In this document: positions 11,225 through 22,898 of the stretch, one piece after another
Layout of the letters: every line of letters starts with the position of its first letter
How positions within the stretch are numbered: position 1 is the first letter of the stretch
Assembly (NCBI GenBank): GCA_033961575.1
Contig: CM066730.1
Span: forward strand, 114,534,523-114,598,522
Reading direction: 5' to 3'
Origin: Aselliscus stoliczkanus
Lineage: Eukaryota; Chordata; Mammalia; Chiroptera; Hipposideridae
Length of the DNA: 64,000 nucleotides
Program-made: the position numbers and the translations under genes
Notes under the pieces: model-generated
Told to the model about the DNA's origin: nothing
Database searches by the model: none
The model's input: only the letters and a program-made list of their open reading frames with translations

Positions 11225-11570
11225 TCTTCCCCTAAACTTCAACCTTCAAAATGCCACTCAATACTCAGCTGACATTGAGCACCTTACCACCCAGCAGGCA
11301 CTGTCTAAGACCCAGCTCACACACCGACCCTTTATAGACTCCTCCCTGATCACTTGGTACAGTATTTTCTGACTATAGTAGCACTGATACATACTACGTT
11401 GTATTGTCATTATGGATATACCACTTTTACATCCTGTCTTATGCTGAAGTCAAGGACCTGAAGTCAGGGACTGTGTCTATATACTTTATTACTCCATAAT
11501 GATTGATGAAGTGCCTTAGACACATTAACTACAAATAAATGTCTAATAAAAAATGAACTGATTATTTCTT
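11225..11570 (+). mobile_element. L2 3' end, sense
   Basis: 'gactcctccctgatcacttg' resembles the L2 ORF2 end. 'gtcagggactgtgtctatat' and 'aaataaatgtctaataaaaa' match the L2 3'UTR order. Confidence 0.6.
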
Positions 11571-11819
11571 AACATTGTATGAGGCATTAAAACAAACCGT
11601 CAGCATGGAACTTCTACCTTAAGCACACCTAGTTCCTTTAATTCTTTATAATTTAGATAACTATTCACTACTCATTACAAAGCTCCTACCTAAAATCAGA
11701 GTAAAACATGGAGGCAGAAATGTTGATGGATATCTACTGAATGCTTACTTCAAAGGTATGAGAGAAATAAATTCCTTAAACCTAAAATGCAGCTTGCCTT
11801 TCATGCAAATCCACTACAA

Positions 11820-11970
11820 TGTTTATTCATTAATTTATTTGCACATCAAATACATTTTGACCAGTGGCCAGTCAGTGTGCAGGTGCTGGGATTGAGGGAT
11901 AAGATACTTTTTCTGCCTTGAAGTGTTTAAAGTCTGGTGATGGAGAAACAATTATAAAAAAATAATAGTT
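11820..11970 (-). mobile_element. L2-like fragment, antisense
   Basis: 'gtttattcattaatttattt' followed by 'gtgtgcaggtgctgggattg' and 'cttgaagtgtttaaagtctg' is the reverse-complement arrangement of the L2 3' region. Confidence 0.45.
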
Positions 11971-11974
11971 CTAT

Positions 11975-12150
11975 AGTTTAAATCTGTATTTGCTACTTGG
12001 TAGTTGTGTAACCTTGGACAACTCAGGGCCTCAGTGTCTTCAACTGGTTAAATAAAGATGATTATACTGAGGTCATGCCCTGTGAAAGAGCTTATATTTC
12101 ATGACATAGTGCCTGGTAGATTGTGAGCACTCAACAAATGTTGAATGTAC
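11975..12150 (+). mobile_element. MIR, sense
   Basis: The motifs 'tagttgtgtaaccttggaca', 'gggcctcagtgtcttcaact' and 'tagtgcctggtagattgtga' are in MIR order, ending 'gcactcaacaaatgttg'. Confidence 0.75.
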
Positions 12151-14404
12151 AAAATATCAAAGGAACATAGAACTAAGACAGAGAACTAACTCAAAATGTA
12201 AGACAAGAAAGGCTTCATGGGGTTCAGACTGGAAGGATGTGTAGAGCATTTGCAAGCTAAAGAAAGGAAGCATTCCAGCAGTGAAAGTACTACATACAAA
12301 GGCCAGAGATGTGATAGAACTAACCACATTATTGAGTCAGTGGATGATGCTCCTTAGGGATGCTAATGGACTCCTTTTTCTTCTACCAACTATCTAGTTT
12401 TCCCCCACTTCAAAAATGTGGGGATTCGTCTTTCCTTCTTAATTAAAACACCCTATATCATTACTTGCTTCATTTTATTTGGTTTGATTTTAGAACAATG
12501 ACTTAGTTTATTGAAATTATTTTGAATTTAATTTTAAATTCTAGACTAAGGCAGCCAGCATCAGATTTCAATCATGTATGCAAAATTTTAACATATAGCC
12601 TACATGCATATCAAGGAAGGATCTGAAAAAATGACTCTGTTAATATTTTGAATTTAACACCATATGTCTGTATTATCAGGAAACATCTACATGACGACAA
12701 ATAGCTAGGTAAAAATGGAGCAATATGGCCAAAATCCAGGTATCTTTAAATTCTAACAAAGTGATAGCAATAAACAAAATAAATAAAAAATCTAATATTT
12801 TACATTAAAATCATTTATCCAATTTTGGATATTTAATGTTATGTTGGTGTAACATACGATGAATACATTTTTCCTCTATTCATCATTGCCATTACTGTGT
12901 AAGACTGTCTAAAACTTATTTAGGTCAAAGCAATCAGTATGCACTGCTTTTTCACTCTATAAAAGGTCATTAATTCTCAAACAACTTTTTATTGCCTTTT
13001 AAAAATAGGTACTCTGTTGGCTTTTCCCCAGTGATCTGGGGTCCTGCCAATCCTCCACAGATCTTCACATGTTATCATTCTTGGCTCTGTGATTACATCA
13101 ATTATTTTCTTGGCAAATCCAAGGTAGAGTTGGTCAAGCTTAACTAACATAAAAGTATGTAACACCCCAAAGTAAACTGTAGACCACTTCAAATTCTGCT
13201 TTAACTTTAATTTTTACCTTAGACTTCTTAGTTTAAGAACATCTTTATAGTTACTTTGTTTTATGATCACAAACTTCTATACACATACGAAACTGCCAAG
13301 AGGATCAGGGAACAATTTAGAATCATCCAAAGCCCTTAACACTATTAAATCCTACTTGATCTATGAAGAATAATTAGCAAGGTCTGGGGAACTTGTATGG
13401 GAAATTTACCTATTTACAGTTAGGTCTGTCTGTTTGTGAACAGCCAGATGAGTATTAGACAGGTTCAGATATAAGCATTTATATCTGAACTCTAAGACAG
13501 TTATGTAGTTTCTTAGTTCAAGGTGATGGACAGGACCAACATGGCCTTCTCTGCAATCTAAATTCCCATTGAAATGACAATACACATATAAAAATAAATA
13601 AATCCTTGGCAGCACTTGAAACAAACCAGAAAAGCGGAGAAAAAAGAGGATGACATTAACAGACCAGAAAGTTTGATGAAGTCTTGGAACATAGGAAGCA
13701 GATTGGACTAATTGTTAGATAAACTCCAGCAGAGTAGATCACAATCCAAAATACACACATAGCAAAGAAATGTAGTGGAAATGGGGACCACTTTTCTTGA
13801 AAGATCTCTGGAGAGACTTCAAACAGGTAAAGATAGAAGCTACTAAGGGGCAGCAATAAGGATTTGTAACTGGAAGACCATCTTTAGAGCAGCTGGACAG
13901 GTCACCCTTCTTTTTCCTCTGTGTATGGGGCAGTTAACTAATTTCGCAGTTGTGGTGCCCCTGAGGCTGTTAATGTACTAGAAAGAAAAAGCCACTTATC
14001 CATAGGGTTCATCCTTTGATACAACTTGAAGACAGCCCTCCCATTTAGGACCATAACCTTAAGGTAAAATGGTCCATTTGACCTAAAAGGATATTCATGC
14101 CAGCTATCTAAGCTAATATATGCCATTATGCCCAAATATTAGTGATCGACCAAGGATTACCTAACTAAGCAGAAGGAAAAGAAAGACAAAGGTGAATAAA
14201 CAAAATTGACCACAAAAAAGAGAGTGATAATGAAAGGAATAAAAGAGAACATTAAAAATTTATAATTAGTACACTCAAAATTTCAAGAATACATGATATT
14301 TGTAATATTACAAAAGACTGCTATGAATTCTTAGAAATACAATCATCTAAAAATAAATTAAACTATGAACTGACCAACAGCAGACAGAAGCAAAGATTGA
14401 AATT
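12151..14404. other. Unassigned AT-rich stretch
   Basis: I recognise no repeat family with confidence. The longest open frames (67-72 codons, minus strand, at 12989-13192 and 13406-13624) have no recognisable domain. Confidence 0.4.
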
Positions 14405-14500
14405 TAGGGCTGACCCAGATCTATTGAATCAGAATCTTCACTTTAATAAGACCCGGTGATTTGTATGCATTGATATTTGAGAAGCATTATATAAAGCATA
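14405..14500 (+). mobile_element. MER5A-like hAT fragment
   Basis: 'ctattgaatcagaatcttca' and 'atttgagaagcatta' match the middle and end of the MER5A consensus, a non-autonomous hAT-Charlie DNA transposon. The 5' end is missing. Confidence 0.5.
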
Positions 14501-15288
14501 GATCCATAAAGTCTAAAACCTATCTAAAAGGTGGTTTAGAAAAAACAATATAAGCAATGAAGGAGTTGAAATAACCACTGAAATAACAAAAGAAAATAGA
14601 TGAAGAAAATTTCCTCAAACTAGAAAAAAATATCAACCCCCAAACTGGCAATCCCATGAAACATCAAGTGGAAAAAGCTCACTAGAGAGACATCTTTGTA
14701 AAATTTCAGAACACTAAGCATGAAGATAAAAATCCTAAAAACTTTCAAAGAAAGGAAAACTGTGATTACTCAAAAAGTAACGATCTCCAAATTGGGATCA
14801 ATGTCTTATTAACAACACAAGGACTATAAAGCAACTATAAACCTAGAATTCTATATCAAGTGCAATTATAAAGTCTATGTGAAGAATAAAGGCATTTTTA
14901 GACATGAAAGCAGTCAGAAAATTTACTTCTCATCTACCTTTTCTAAAGAAGATATTATGAGGATGTACAACAGTAATATGAAAAAATAATCTAAGAAAGA
15001 GGAAGAAAAGGAGTCTAAGAACAGTTCAATCTAATCCAGAGTTATAATGAAAGAAATCTCAGAATGATCAGTAGGCTAAAAAAAGTAATGAGCATAAATT
15101 AGAAGGAAACCAAAGAGCTTAATGGAAAAAAAGAGATTTATATTAATCATAGATGGGTTGAGGACGGCATTGTGCATCGGAAAAACAGATGTAAAAGAAA
15201 GTTATGGTGAAATATTCAGCAAGCTAAAATGTGACATTATTTTTAGTAAGTATTGATATATATTGATGTTCAATATATAATATGCATT

Positions 15289-15317
15289 TTATTTATTATT
15301 ATATTAATAATAAATAA
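15289..15317. repeat. Perfect AT palindrome
   Basis: 13-base arms 'ttatttattatta' and 'taataataaataa' with a 3-base centre are exactly self-complementary, within an AT-only stretch around 15240-15340. It could extrude a cruciform. Confidence 0.9.
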
Positions 15318-15783
15318 TATTAATAATATTTGTATATTAATCCTTTGGACCATTTGGAACTATTTTTGATTACACTGCTTTCTGCATGTACCTGGTCATG
15401 GTTCTAGAGAAAGTAATATTTAGTGTTTAAATATATCAAATATTTATATTTTTAATTAAACTGTAGACAACTCATGAAAATATTAGATACTGAAGAAAAA
15501 TGTAAATGATACAAATGTAATGATACCAATGTATAAGTGTAATTTATTATAATAGTAATGTTTACATATAGATTGCTTTAAACTCTAAAATGCAAAATAC
15601 AATGATTCAGTTAACAGAAATCAGTAGAAAGGAAGACAAGAAGAAAGAAGTGAAGGTGCACGGATTTCTTCATTTCACCTGGTATGGGGAAAATACAAAA
15701 AATATAAAGCTGGTGATTGAAAAATGTACATTAATATCAAGTAGTAAACATAACCAATAGAAAAACTAAAACAACACCAAAAA

Positions 15784-15810
15784 AACAAAAACAAACAAAC
15801 AAACAAAAAC
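15784..15810 (+). repeat. A/CAAA-rich simple repeat
   Basis: A short 'caaacaaacaaacaaaaa' type tract inside the half-L1-like element. Confidence 0.8.
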
Positions 15811-16093
15811 CCCTGAACTTTGGGGGGAGTAAGAGTAAGAGTAGGAATGTATGAAAATTTTCATCTGGAAATTAATAGATACTATCTGAAGTCTTAAGAA
15901 AATCAAGAATACAATGTTATTTAGAAATATGATAGTGAATATCAAAATAGCTAAAAAGAGAAGCAATCAAAGGCATTATCTTTGAAAATCTTTTGACATC
16001 AGTAGAGGATAAGTTTTGTGTTTCATTGATTTCCCATCTATACAAGTTTAAACCATGTTTATAAATAAACATTTTTAAATAAAAAAGCAATTT

Positions 16094-16545
16094 TGGCCAC
16101 CCAAGTGGCTCAGTTGGTAAAGAGTTAGCTTAAGAGTGCAAGCTCTGAGCAACAGGGTGTCTGGTTCAATTCCTATATGGACCAGTAATGCTATGCCCGA
16201 GCTGAACTGCCAACAGGTGGCAGGATGGCTCAGCTGGTGAGAGCACATGCTCCTAACAACAAGACTTCCTGTTTGATGGTGGGCTATGCCCACCCGCAAC
16301 TAAGACTGAACTCAGCAACTTGAGCGGATCTGCCACCTGGATGGCTCAGTGGATTGAGCAGGTGCTCTTAACAAGGTGCTGGTTCGACTCCCGCATGGGA
16401 TGGTGACTATGCCCACCCACAACTAAGATTGAACACAGCACCTTGAGCTTAGAGGCTACAAGCTGCCGACGGGAAGCCAGGTGGCGACTGGTGCCCTCCA
16501 CAACGAAGACTGAAGAACAACTTGGCTGGTCCCCCATTTTTTTTT
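16094..16545 (+). mobile_element. Multi-module tRNA-derived SINE, bat type
   Basis: Three successive A-box-like modules ('gtggctcagttggt', 'gatggctcagctggtgag', 'gatggctcagtggattgag') are present. Only the third keeps a good B-box, 'ggttcgactcc'. Each module leads into a 'tatgccc(a/g)' and 'caactaagactgaac' type segment, and the element ends 'ctccacaacgaagactgaag'. The target duplication 'aaagcaattt' lies at 16084-16093 and 16546-16555. The tail between the SINE and the right duplication is nine T residues (16537-16545), not an A-tail. The modular head-body pattern resembles bat Ves/MEG-type SINEs known to me. It is non-coding. Confidence 0.85.
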
Positions 16546-16624
16546 AAAGCAATTTCAATGAGACATTTAATAGATATTTGATTACCACTAAGCATAATAA
16601 GCACAGAAAATTTACTAGTATCTG

Positions 16625-16905
16625 TTGATTTATTCAATACATTTTTTGAGGAACAACTATGCATGCGCGCCTGTGCTACAACAATGAGCCAGACAGACAT
16701 GACCCCTATCATGATAGAGCTTACTCTACCAATAAAGATAGACATTAAGCAAATAATTACACAGACAATTGTTCCATACACTTGTGTTACATGCTTAAAG
16801 AATAAGTGTATAATGAGAAAATATAACAAGAATTTAAGCCTGGGATACTCAGGTCCTTTGGGCAAAGCTGTGTGTCTAATAAGCAAAGTTAAATAACATT
16901 TTATT
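16625..16905 (-). mobile_element. L2-like 3' region, antisense
   Basis: 'gatttattcaatacattttt' followed by 'tatcatgatagagcttactc' and 'agcctgggatactcaggtcc' matches the usual reverse-complement L2 order. It is degraded. Confidence 0.5.
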
Positions 16906-18310
16906 TCTTGGTACTAATATATACAGGTTATTGGATAAACAGAAAATAACCAGTCAGAGACAATTGTTTAACTAAAGGCAACTAAAATAGTTCCCATTTA
17001 AGCAAAGGTTTATCCCTATTCCATGTAACTTGAGTCAGAAATAAAAACATTTATTGATTTTCGTGGTTTTAAGTTTTCTGAACTTGAGAAATTTCTTCCC
17101 AAAATGAATCACATCACTTAATTTTTTTGTCAAAAAACAATATATTTAAAACTGACAATTTGGCAATGTACTGTGAGACTAGGTAAAGATCAACCCACCT
17201 TAACATTTGAAAAAAAGCATAGTATTTCCAGAGCTGACAAGAACTTCAAATTGTGAAGGAAGTAATTTGATCTCCTGCACTTAAAAACTATTTACTTACC
17301 CATTTCCATCAGCATTCACTCACATAAACTAAGTGTGAGGACCAGAAAGCATATTTTTATTCAACCGGTATCCAACTGGGATATGGATAGAGTGTGAGAG
17401 AGTAGTGTAGTGGGTCTTCCGATGTGGCCAGAGAGCTGACCTGACAATGAGTCCCGTCCTGAGCAGAAGAGGAGTTTCAGAGGCACAAAAGAAGAATACA
17501 TTAAATGATTAGAAGTCTACCTTATAATTTAATAGACGTCCCATTACCGGTCCTTAAAAGAGTCCGGGCTTTCTCATGTGCCATGTCAAACAAAACCCAG
17601 AAGGTAAAAGCCAATTGCTGACTACCAGGACCCCAGAATGGAAAAGGCAATTACATACAGTGAACCAGCGCCTTTCTTTACATGTGCCCAACTCCGAGAT
17701 TCCTATGTCATCCTATCTGCACTTACACACACTCCAGCTCTCATACCCATTTGTGGTGCTTCTGGTTTGGCAACCTGTTAAACTCAACCATTTGATGATA
17801 CTAGAACTGCTTGGGTCACTTTCTGACTGATTGTTCCTTTGGAAAGTATCAATTCATGTCCATCCCAACCCCAAAACTGGATAGAATACATAGAAAAAGT
17901 TTATTCTTGTGCAAACCAAGCAAAGTCAACCAAGCAAGAAGTTTGCTTTCCCATAAATAAGAAACTTATATTTCAACCTGTATACTATTGTTCTTAAAAT
18001 GACAAATGTAATAATAGGTGAATCAAAGCATAGAAAAATCAAAAATCACTAGGTTGCTAATTGTCTCTATGTGCTTCCCAATATTGCCAAACCCCTAGAA
18101 AACTAATATAGGGCAACAATTTCAAAGAAGGTTAAATTTCAGAAAGCAATATTCATTTCTCAATTTCCTTTTTTTTTTTCCCATTTTTTGGGGTAGGGGT
18201 TATTTTATTTAATTAAATCACTTCTACTCTCATGTTAATGCTAATAATCCCTGTTTTGGGGAATACCTGGCATTTTATACTAGCGTGCTCCAGAAACATC
18301 TTAAAAACAT
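16906..18310. other. Unassigned sequence
   Basis: No recognised repeat. The 84-codon frame at 17576-17830 (+) has no domain. The interval contains a short homopolymer T run near 18170. Confidence 0.4.
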
Positions 18311-18314
18311 GTGC

Positions 18315-18485
18315 ACACCGTTTACTACATGCCAGGATACTAAGTGCTTTATATATATTAACTCATGTAATACTCACACATCCCCAGAAGTGGATATTCA
18401 GAGAGGTAGTGTAACTTATTCAAAATCACACAGCTAAATAAGTGGTCAAACACAAGCAGCCTGCCTCCAAGATCTCTAGAGTATA
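18315..18485 (-). mobile_element. MIR, antisense
   Basis: 'tactacatgccaggatacta', 'taactcatgtaatactcaca' and 'aaaatcacacagctaaataa' are in reverse-complement MIR order. Confidence 0.7.
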
Positions 18486-20640
18486 AATATATCTTGTAAG
18501 TAAATACCATATTTTCACTTTGAGTTTCATTATTGTTTCATCAACATGTATCTTGAGAGTTGGTCAGACTCAGGTGTCAATGCTTCCTCTGCTTCCTGAA
18601 CGTTCTCTCACTTCCCCTTGGCTCTACCTGCATGTCTGGCCCGCCTGTCAGATAGTTAATGATCTGCACATAAACACTTATGTGAACTAGTGGAGCTCAG
18701 CCTTTAAAAGAATCCTAGGGGAATCCTTTAAAGACTCTTTCACAATATGAATAATCACCCCCTAATTTATTTGTGTGTAAATTTTTGTTTTCATACCATA
18801 GATTTTCTTCAGGCCGGGCCAACCCAAATCATATTTTCTCAGCTCTTCTCAGATACATGAGCACTGTTTTGCCATTTTGTGATCCAAGAAACCCAATTAT
18901 TCTACTGTCCACAACAACCATTCTCCTTTCAGAGTTCATAAAAATGAAAGCTGTGTAGCACAAAAACTCTTTGTTAGGGAATATTTCTCATGAAATGGAA
19001 ATGTTAGCTCCTCTGACTTACTTGGAATGCTTATTTGTTCAGACACAGGACAGTGAAAATAAATTTAAGTGTCCAGAATATTACTTCTATCCATTTTAAT
19101 TTTGTCAGGCCAGACCCAGTTTCCATAGAAGTTAAAATTAAACTTTTATACCAATGATCTTCTCACTTTAATGTCAAGAAATTTGTTGTTCTATATGCTT
19201 AGACTTTTGAGTGAATATCAGCTAATCCTGACTGCTATAACCACTTCTTTCCTTGATCTACAAGCCCTGAGAGTTCTATCCTTGGGCAGGTTTAGTTTTC
19301 TGAGATTAACAACAAAACCAAACTAAAACATATCTTGGAGTAATCTGAGCAAAAATTAAAGAGACCACATAAGGGCAGACATTCCAAAGTTGCCACCAAA
19401 TCAATCAATGATATGAATGCACAACTTGATATTGGAAGCATATAACAGCTTTTGTCTCAGTTGCTGAACCCCACGTTTTGATTTGGAGTATTCACTTCAA
19501 ATTTGAGGTTCAAATTTAGCTCTTCCATTGTAATACAATAACTTTCCCACTTAATGGCCCAGCAGTGGAGATAAACATTAATGGGGATAAACTCGTCGCT
19601 TTTCCCTGTGGTCTCCGAAGCACATTTTCTAAACTCTTCCATGTGATCCAGATCATGTTATGGATTTGTTAACTTTGCAATACATTCGATTGGAACATCA
19701 TAATTCTTTCCATGACAACAGTGTCTGATGTTACAGATGCCCAACCAGCAAGGTCAATAGTTGACAGATGGAAGTTGGAGCCATGCAATTACATTTCCCA
19801 AACCATTATAAAGAATGTAACTGAAGAAAGGTGGGGCCTGCCTGAAAACACACCAAACAATAAAAAGCACAAAAATAATTGCTTCAAATTTAATGAATCT
19901 TTCTTTGATACGACAACCAATCCAAGAATCTCTGAATTCCCTTTCTCTGTTAAAAGTCAAAACATTTTTGAGACAGTGGCAGTTTATCTAAATTATTGTT
20001 TTTTTCCCATCAGTCTTTAGGCTTAATCTCATTTGCTTTTATGGATATGGTAACCCTTTTGAATAGCTTTTAACCTTTTAAAAGTCGCCTTGACCCCAAA
20101 AGCCTAAAAAATTTTTAATACAATATTGAATAATAAAAATTGAACAATTGAGTGCTTTTCTTACCAGCAGTCTGCCTGCAGTGCTCCAGGTCCCAGAGCA
20201 GAGTTTCTGTCTGAATAAAAAAATTAAAATACCTGTATATTGCTTGCTTCTAGCAGAAACCTTCAGCTCTGACCTCTGTTTCATTGGCTCTATTGTTCCT
20301 TCTGCCACCACAATATCCTGGCTCTCTTTCTTCCAAAGAAAAACTATGCTTTATCCTACAGCACGTCGGCCTCAAAGGGCTCTTACTTCAAGTGTCCAGC
20401 ACATCATTATGGTAAAGTTAAGAAATCCTCAGCTTAAGATTGTCTCTTTCAAACACATATAATGTAGATAACTTCATGACTAAATGGTATAAACTAAGTC
20501 CTTTGTTTGCTTTTTTTTTTTTCTCACCATAGTCTCTGAGGCATTTTCTGTGTTGTGTTTAGTAAGATGTAGGACAAAATAATCCACAAATAAAACTCAC
20601 TTTTTTAAAGAAATCTTTGTGTGGTGGAATTTAATTACAA
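18486..20640. other. Unassigned sequence
   Basis: No recognised element. Overlapping frames at 19712-20020 (+, 102 codons) and 20148-20462 (+, 104 codons) have no domain I recognise and no exon-like context. Confidence 0.4.
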
Positions 20641-22850
20641 AATTAAAAAGAGGGAAAAAAAGATGGCCTCCGTGCCAGCCCGTGAGAAGGGATTGGGCCC
20701 TTCCAGCTGAATGCTAGCCCCTGGTGGGCTGGTGGTACGAGCCTGGAAAAGAGGGCCTCCTCTAGGAGAGCCACCTCTGACCCCTCAGACCAGGGATCTG
20801 CACCCCCACATCCTGAGCCCAGGAAGACCTATTGTTGAAAATGTCCATCAGCTGACATTCTGCCTCTGCTTTCTCTATCTGAGAGGGGGATCTGTATTTT
20901 CTAAGCCAGTTGGCAGCATGTGCTGCAAACAGCAATGCACTGCAGGCATGCGGTATGGACTGTCACCCTGTGATAAGTGTGCCAGCTCAGTGGTGCAAAG
21001 GTTTTCAGATACCCTCCCTTGGGCTATCACTCTCCTCCTCCTCCTCCCCTCTCCCTCGCACACACTGAGCATCAGGCTCTAGAGCTCACTTCTCAACATA
21101 GTTACAATATCCCATCCCGGCCAGTGATGCTTAAAATTGAACCATGGTTCAGGGGAGCAGTAGCCTCTCCCTGCAAGCACCCTAATGTGTTAAACAGCCA
21201 TGCCAGGTAGCGCTCTCCCTTCTCAGAATCAACTACTTCTGGAGACCATCTGTCAGTGAAAGTTCGTTTGTATGCATGTCCTCTAACCTAGTGTTTGAAG
21301 GATACACAAACTTGTACTTACACAATTTTCTTTAAGAGCAGTGTTGCCCTAAATGTCTGCTCTAGCTGCCTGCTTCGACTGTGGGCCTAGGAATGCACAA
21401 GGGGGCCAGCTTTGGAGCCCCTCTGGTGACTGAGCGTGTACCCTCAACATGACCGCATTTGTGCAGCTGAGGTTCGCCATGCAGGGCTCTTTAGATGGTT
21501 GGAATTATTTCATTTGGCACTATGATTGCCTTAAATGATACAGATTTTCAAGAGAGAAACGTTGCAAAAGTAAACTCGAACCAATAGGGACATTTATTCT
21601 CCAGGCTTAAAATTAATTTCCTGTATTTCTCTGGCTTAAAAAAAAAACCCAAAAAAACAATCTATTGGAACAGCAACCTTATGAGAAGAAAAATCAGAAA
21701 CTATTTCTTTTATACTGAGCCCAGTATCAGGCAAAATGGAAATGTAAGGATTTCTTTAGTGTTAACCCACTGGAATTCCGCAGTGAGAACTGAGGTCTGA
21801 GGGCTGGTTTAGGTTAAGACCTTGCTCCGCTCCATGTTAGGTAATCAGATGTCATTTAGGCAAAATAAATGGGGGGTACTCAAGGAATCAGAAGAGGTGA
21901 AAGAGCAGAATCTGGTTTGGATAAAAGTTTAATTCTTCAGTTTCAAGAGGCATAGCCCTTCGAAGATGCTGAGCAAAGTCAGACAGGAGTGGCGGAGTAA
22001 TGAAGATGGATGCATCTTGTTATCAGCAAGCCGTTTACTAGGGTCTGACATAACCTTAAACATTGCAGATAGCTCAATGGCACTTGCCACTAAACCCATA
22101 ATTAATGAATAGCAGGCCCTAAATTAACAATGTGCATTTACAGATGAATTCTGGGCACTCATTAAATGATGTTCAAATACCAAGCAGCAACTGTTGGCTT
22201 ATTCCTGCTGGACTGCTCCATCCACTGGGTGTTTGGGAGGAGTTTCCACCAGGGCTTTCCTGTCTCCGCAGCCTGGAGACCAGCTGCAGAGCAGAAAAGG
22301 ACACTATTCTCAGGGGGGACAAGGCAGCGATGAGAGCTCAGCTTTGAGTGGTGACACCTGTGCCACCATTTAGAAGGGATCAGAAACAATCTCATATTTA
22401 GCTGGTGCTGCCAATAAAAGTAAAAAAAAAAAAGAAAAAAGAATTTTTTGAATCCTAACCAACTCCACCAAGGATGGAATGAGGCTTTTTAGAGAGCAAC
22501 CCCACAGTGCACTTTTGTGGGCAGGCTGGAATGTTCTCCGGGGGTGGAGGGTTTAGACAATGTGTAGATTTGTTTGGCAAAAGCTTCATTAATAAACAAT
22601 TAAGAGCTTGTGGTGAGGGAGCCGGGGTCTGGCTGCGACAGGCCCTAGTCCGGACTGCCTCCTCCACTGAAGGGGAGGCCCAGCCTGAAAGCTGAGGCAC
22701 AGCGACCAGAGCCAACCAAAAATGCTTTCTGCAGCAAACAGTAGCCAAGCTAATTATCTAGCTTGTTCTGTTGGGGGGAGGGAGGGGTTTCCTCTTGATT
22801 TCAAGAAATAAAATGGGGAGCTGTGGACTTGTAATGTAACAAGGATGTAG
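20640..22850. other. Repeat-poor, GC-richer block; candidate regulatory sequence
   Basis: Unlike its surroundings this block has no interspersed repeat I can name and is less AT-rich. It holds clusters of transcription-factor-like cores. One example is 22575-22605, where 'cattaataaacaattaag' packs homeodomain (ATTA), forkhead (TAAACA) and SOX-like (AACAAT) cores. Another is the 22095-22150 stretch with 'ttaatgaatagcaggc'. This is suggestive of conserved non-coding DNA only; conservation cannot be seen from one sequence. Several 62-123-codon frames in it lack domains. Confidence 0.35.
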
Positions 22851-22860
22851 CCCCCACATG

Positions 22861-22863
<3 letters not shown>

Positions 22864-22895
<32 letters not shown>
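22864..22895. repeat. (AT)16 microsatellite
   Basis: Uninterrupted alternating AT for 32 bp. Confidence 0.97.

Positions 22896-22898
<3 letters not shown>

Larger units (their letters stand above)
14560..16070 (+). mobile_element. Half-L1-like (HAL1/L1ME) element, decayed
   Basis: The run 'aacctagaattctatatcaa', then 'ggcatttttagacatgaaag' and 'aatttacttctcatctacct', matches the end of an old L1/HAL1 ORF1 (the Pro-Arg-Ile-Leu-Tyr region and the following Phe-Thr-Ser segment). AT-rich sequence resembling a HAL1 3' portion follows, with 'aacataaccaatagaaaaac'. No endonuclease or reverse transcriptase sequence is seen. The AT palindrome at 15289-15317 lies inside. Boundaries are approximate. 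Confidence 0.5.

Noticed and set aside
16075..16886. Possible tRNA genes (good B-box near 16385) and a 145-codon minus frame
   Set aside because: The A- and B-box-like motifs belong to a SINE with target duplications and no tRNA cloverleaf end; the open frame crosses the SINE into L2 debris.
19712..20462. Two neighbouring frames of 102 and 104 codons
   Set aside because: Different frames, no splice-consistent junction that I can support, no domain.
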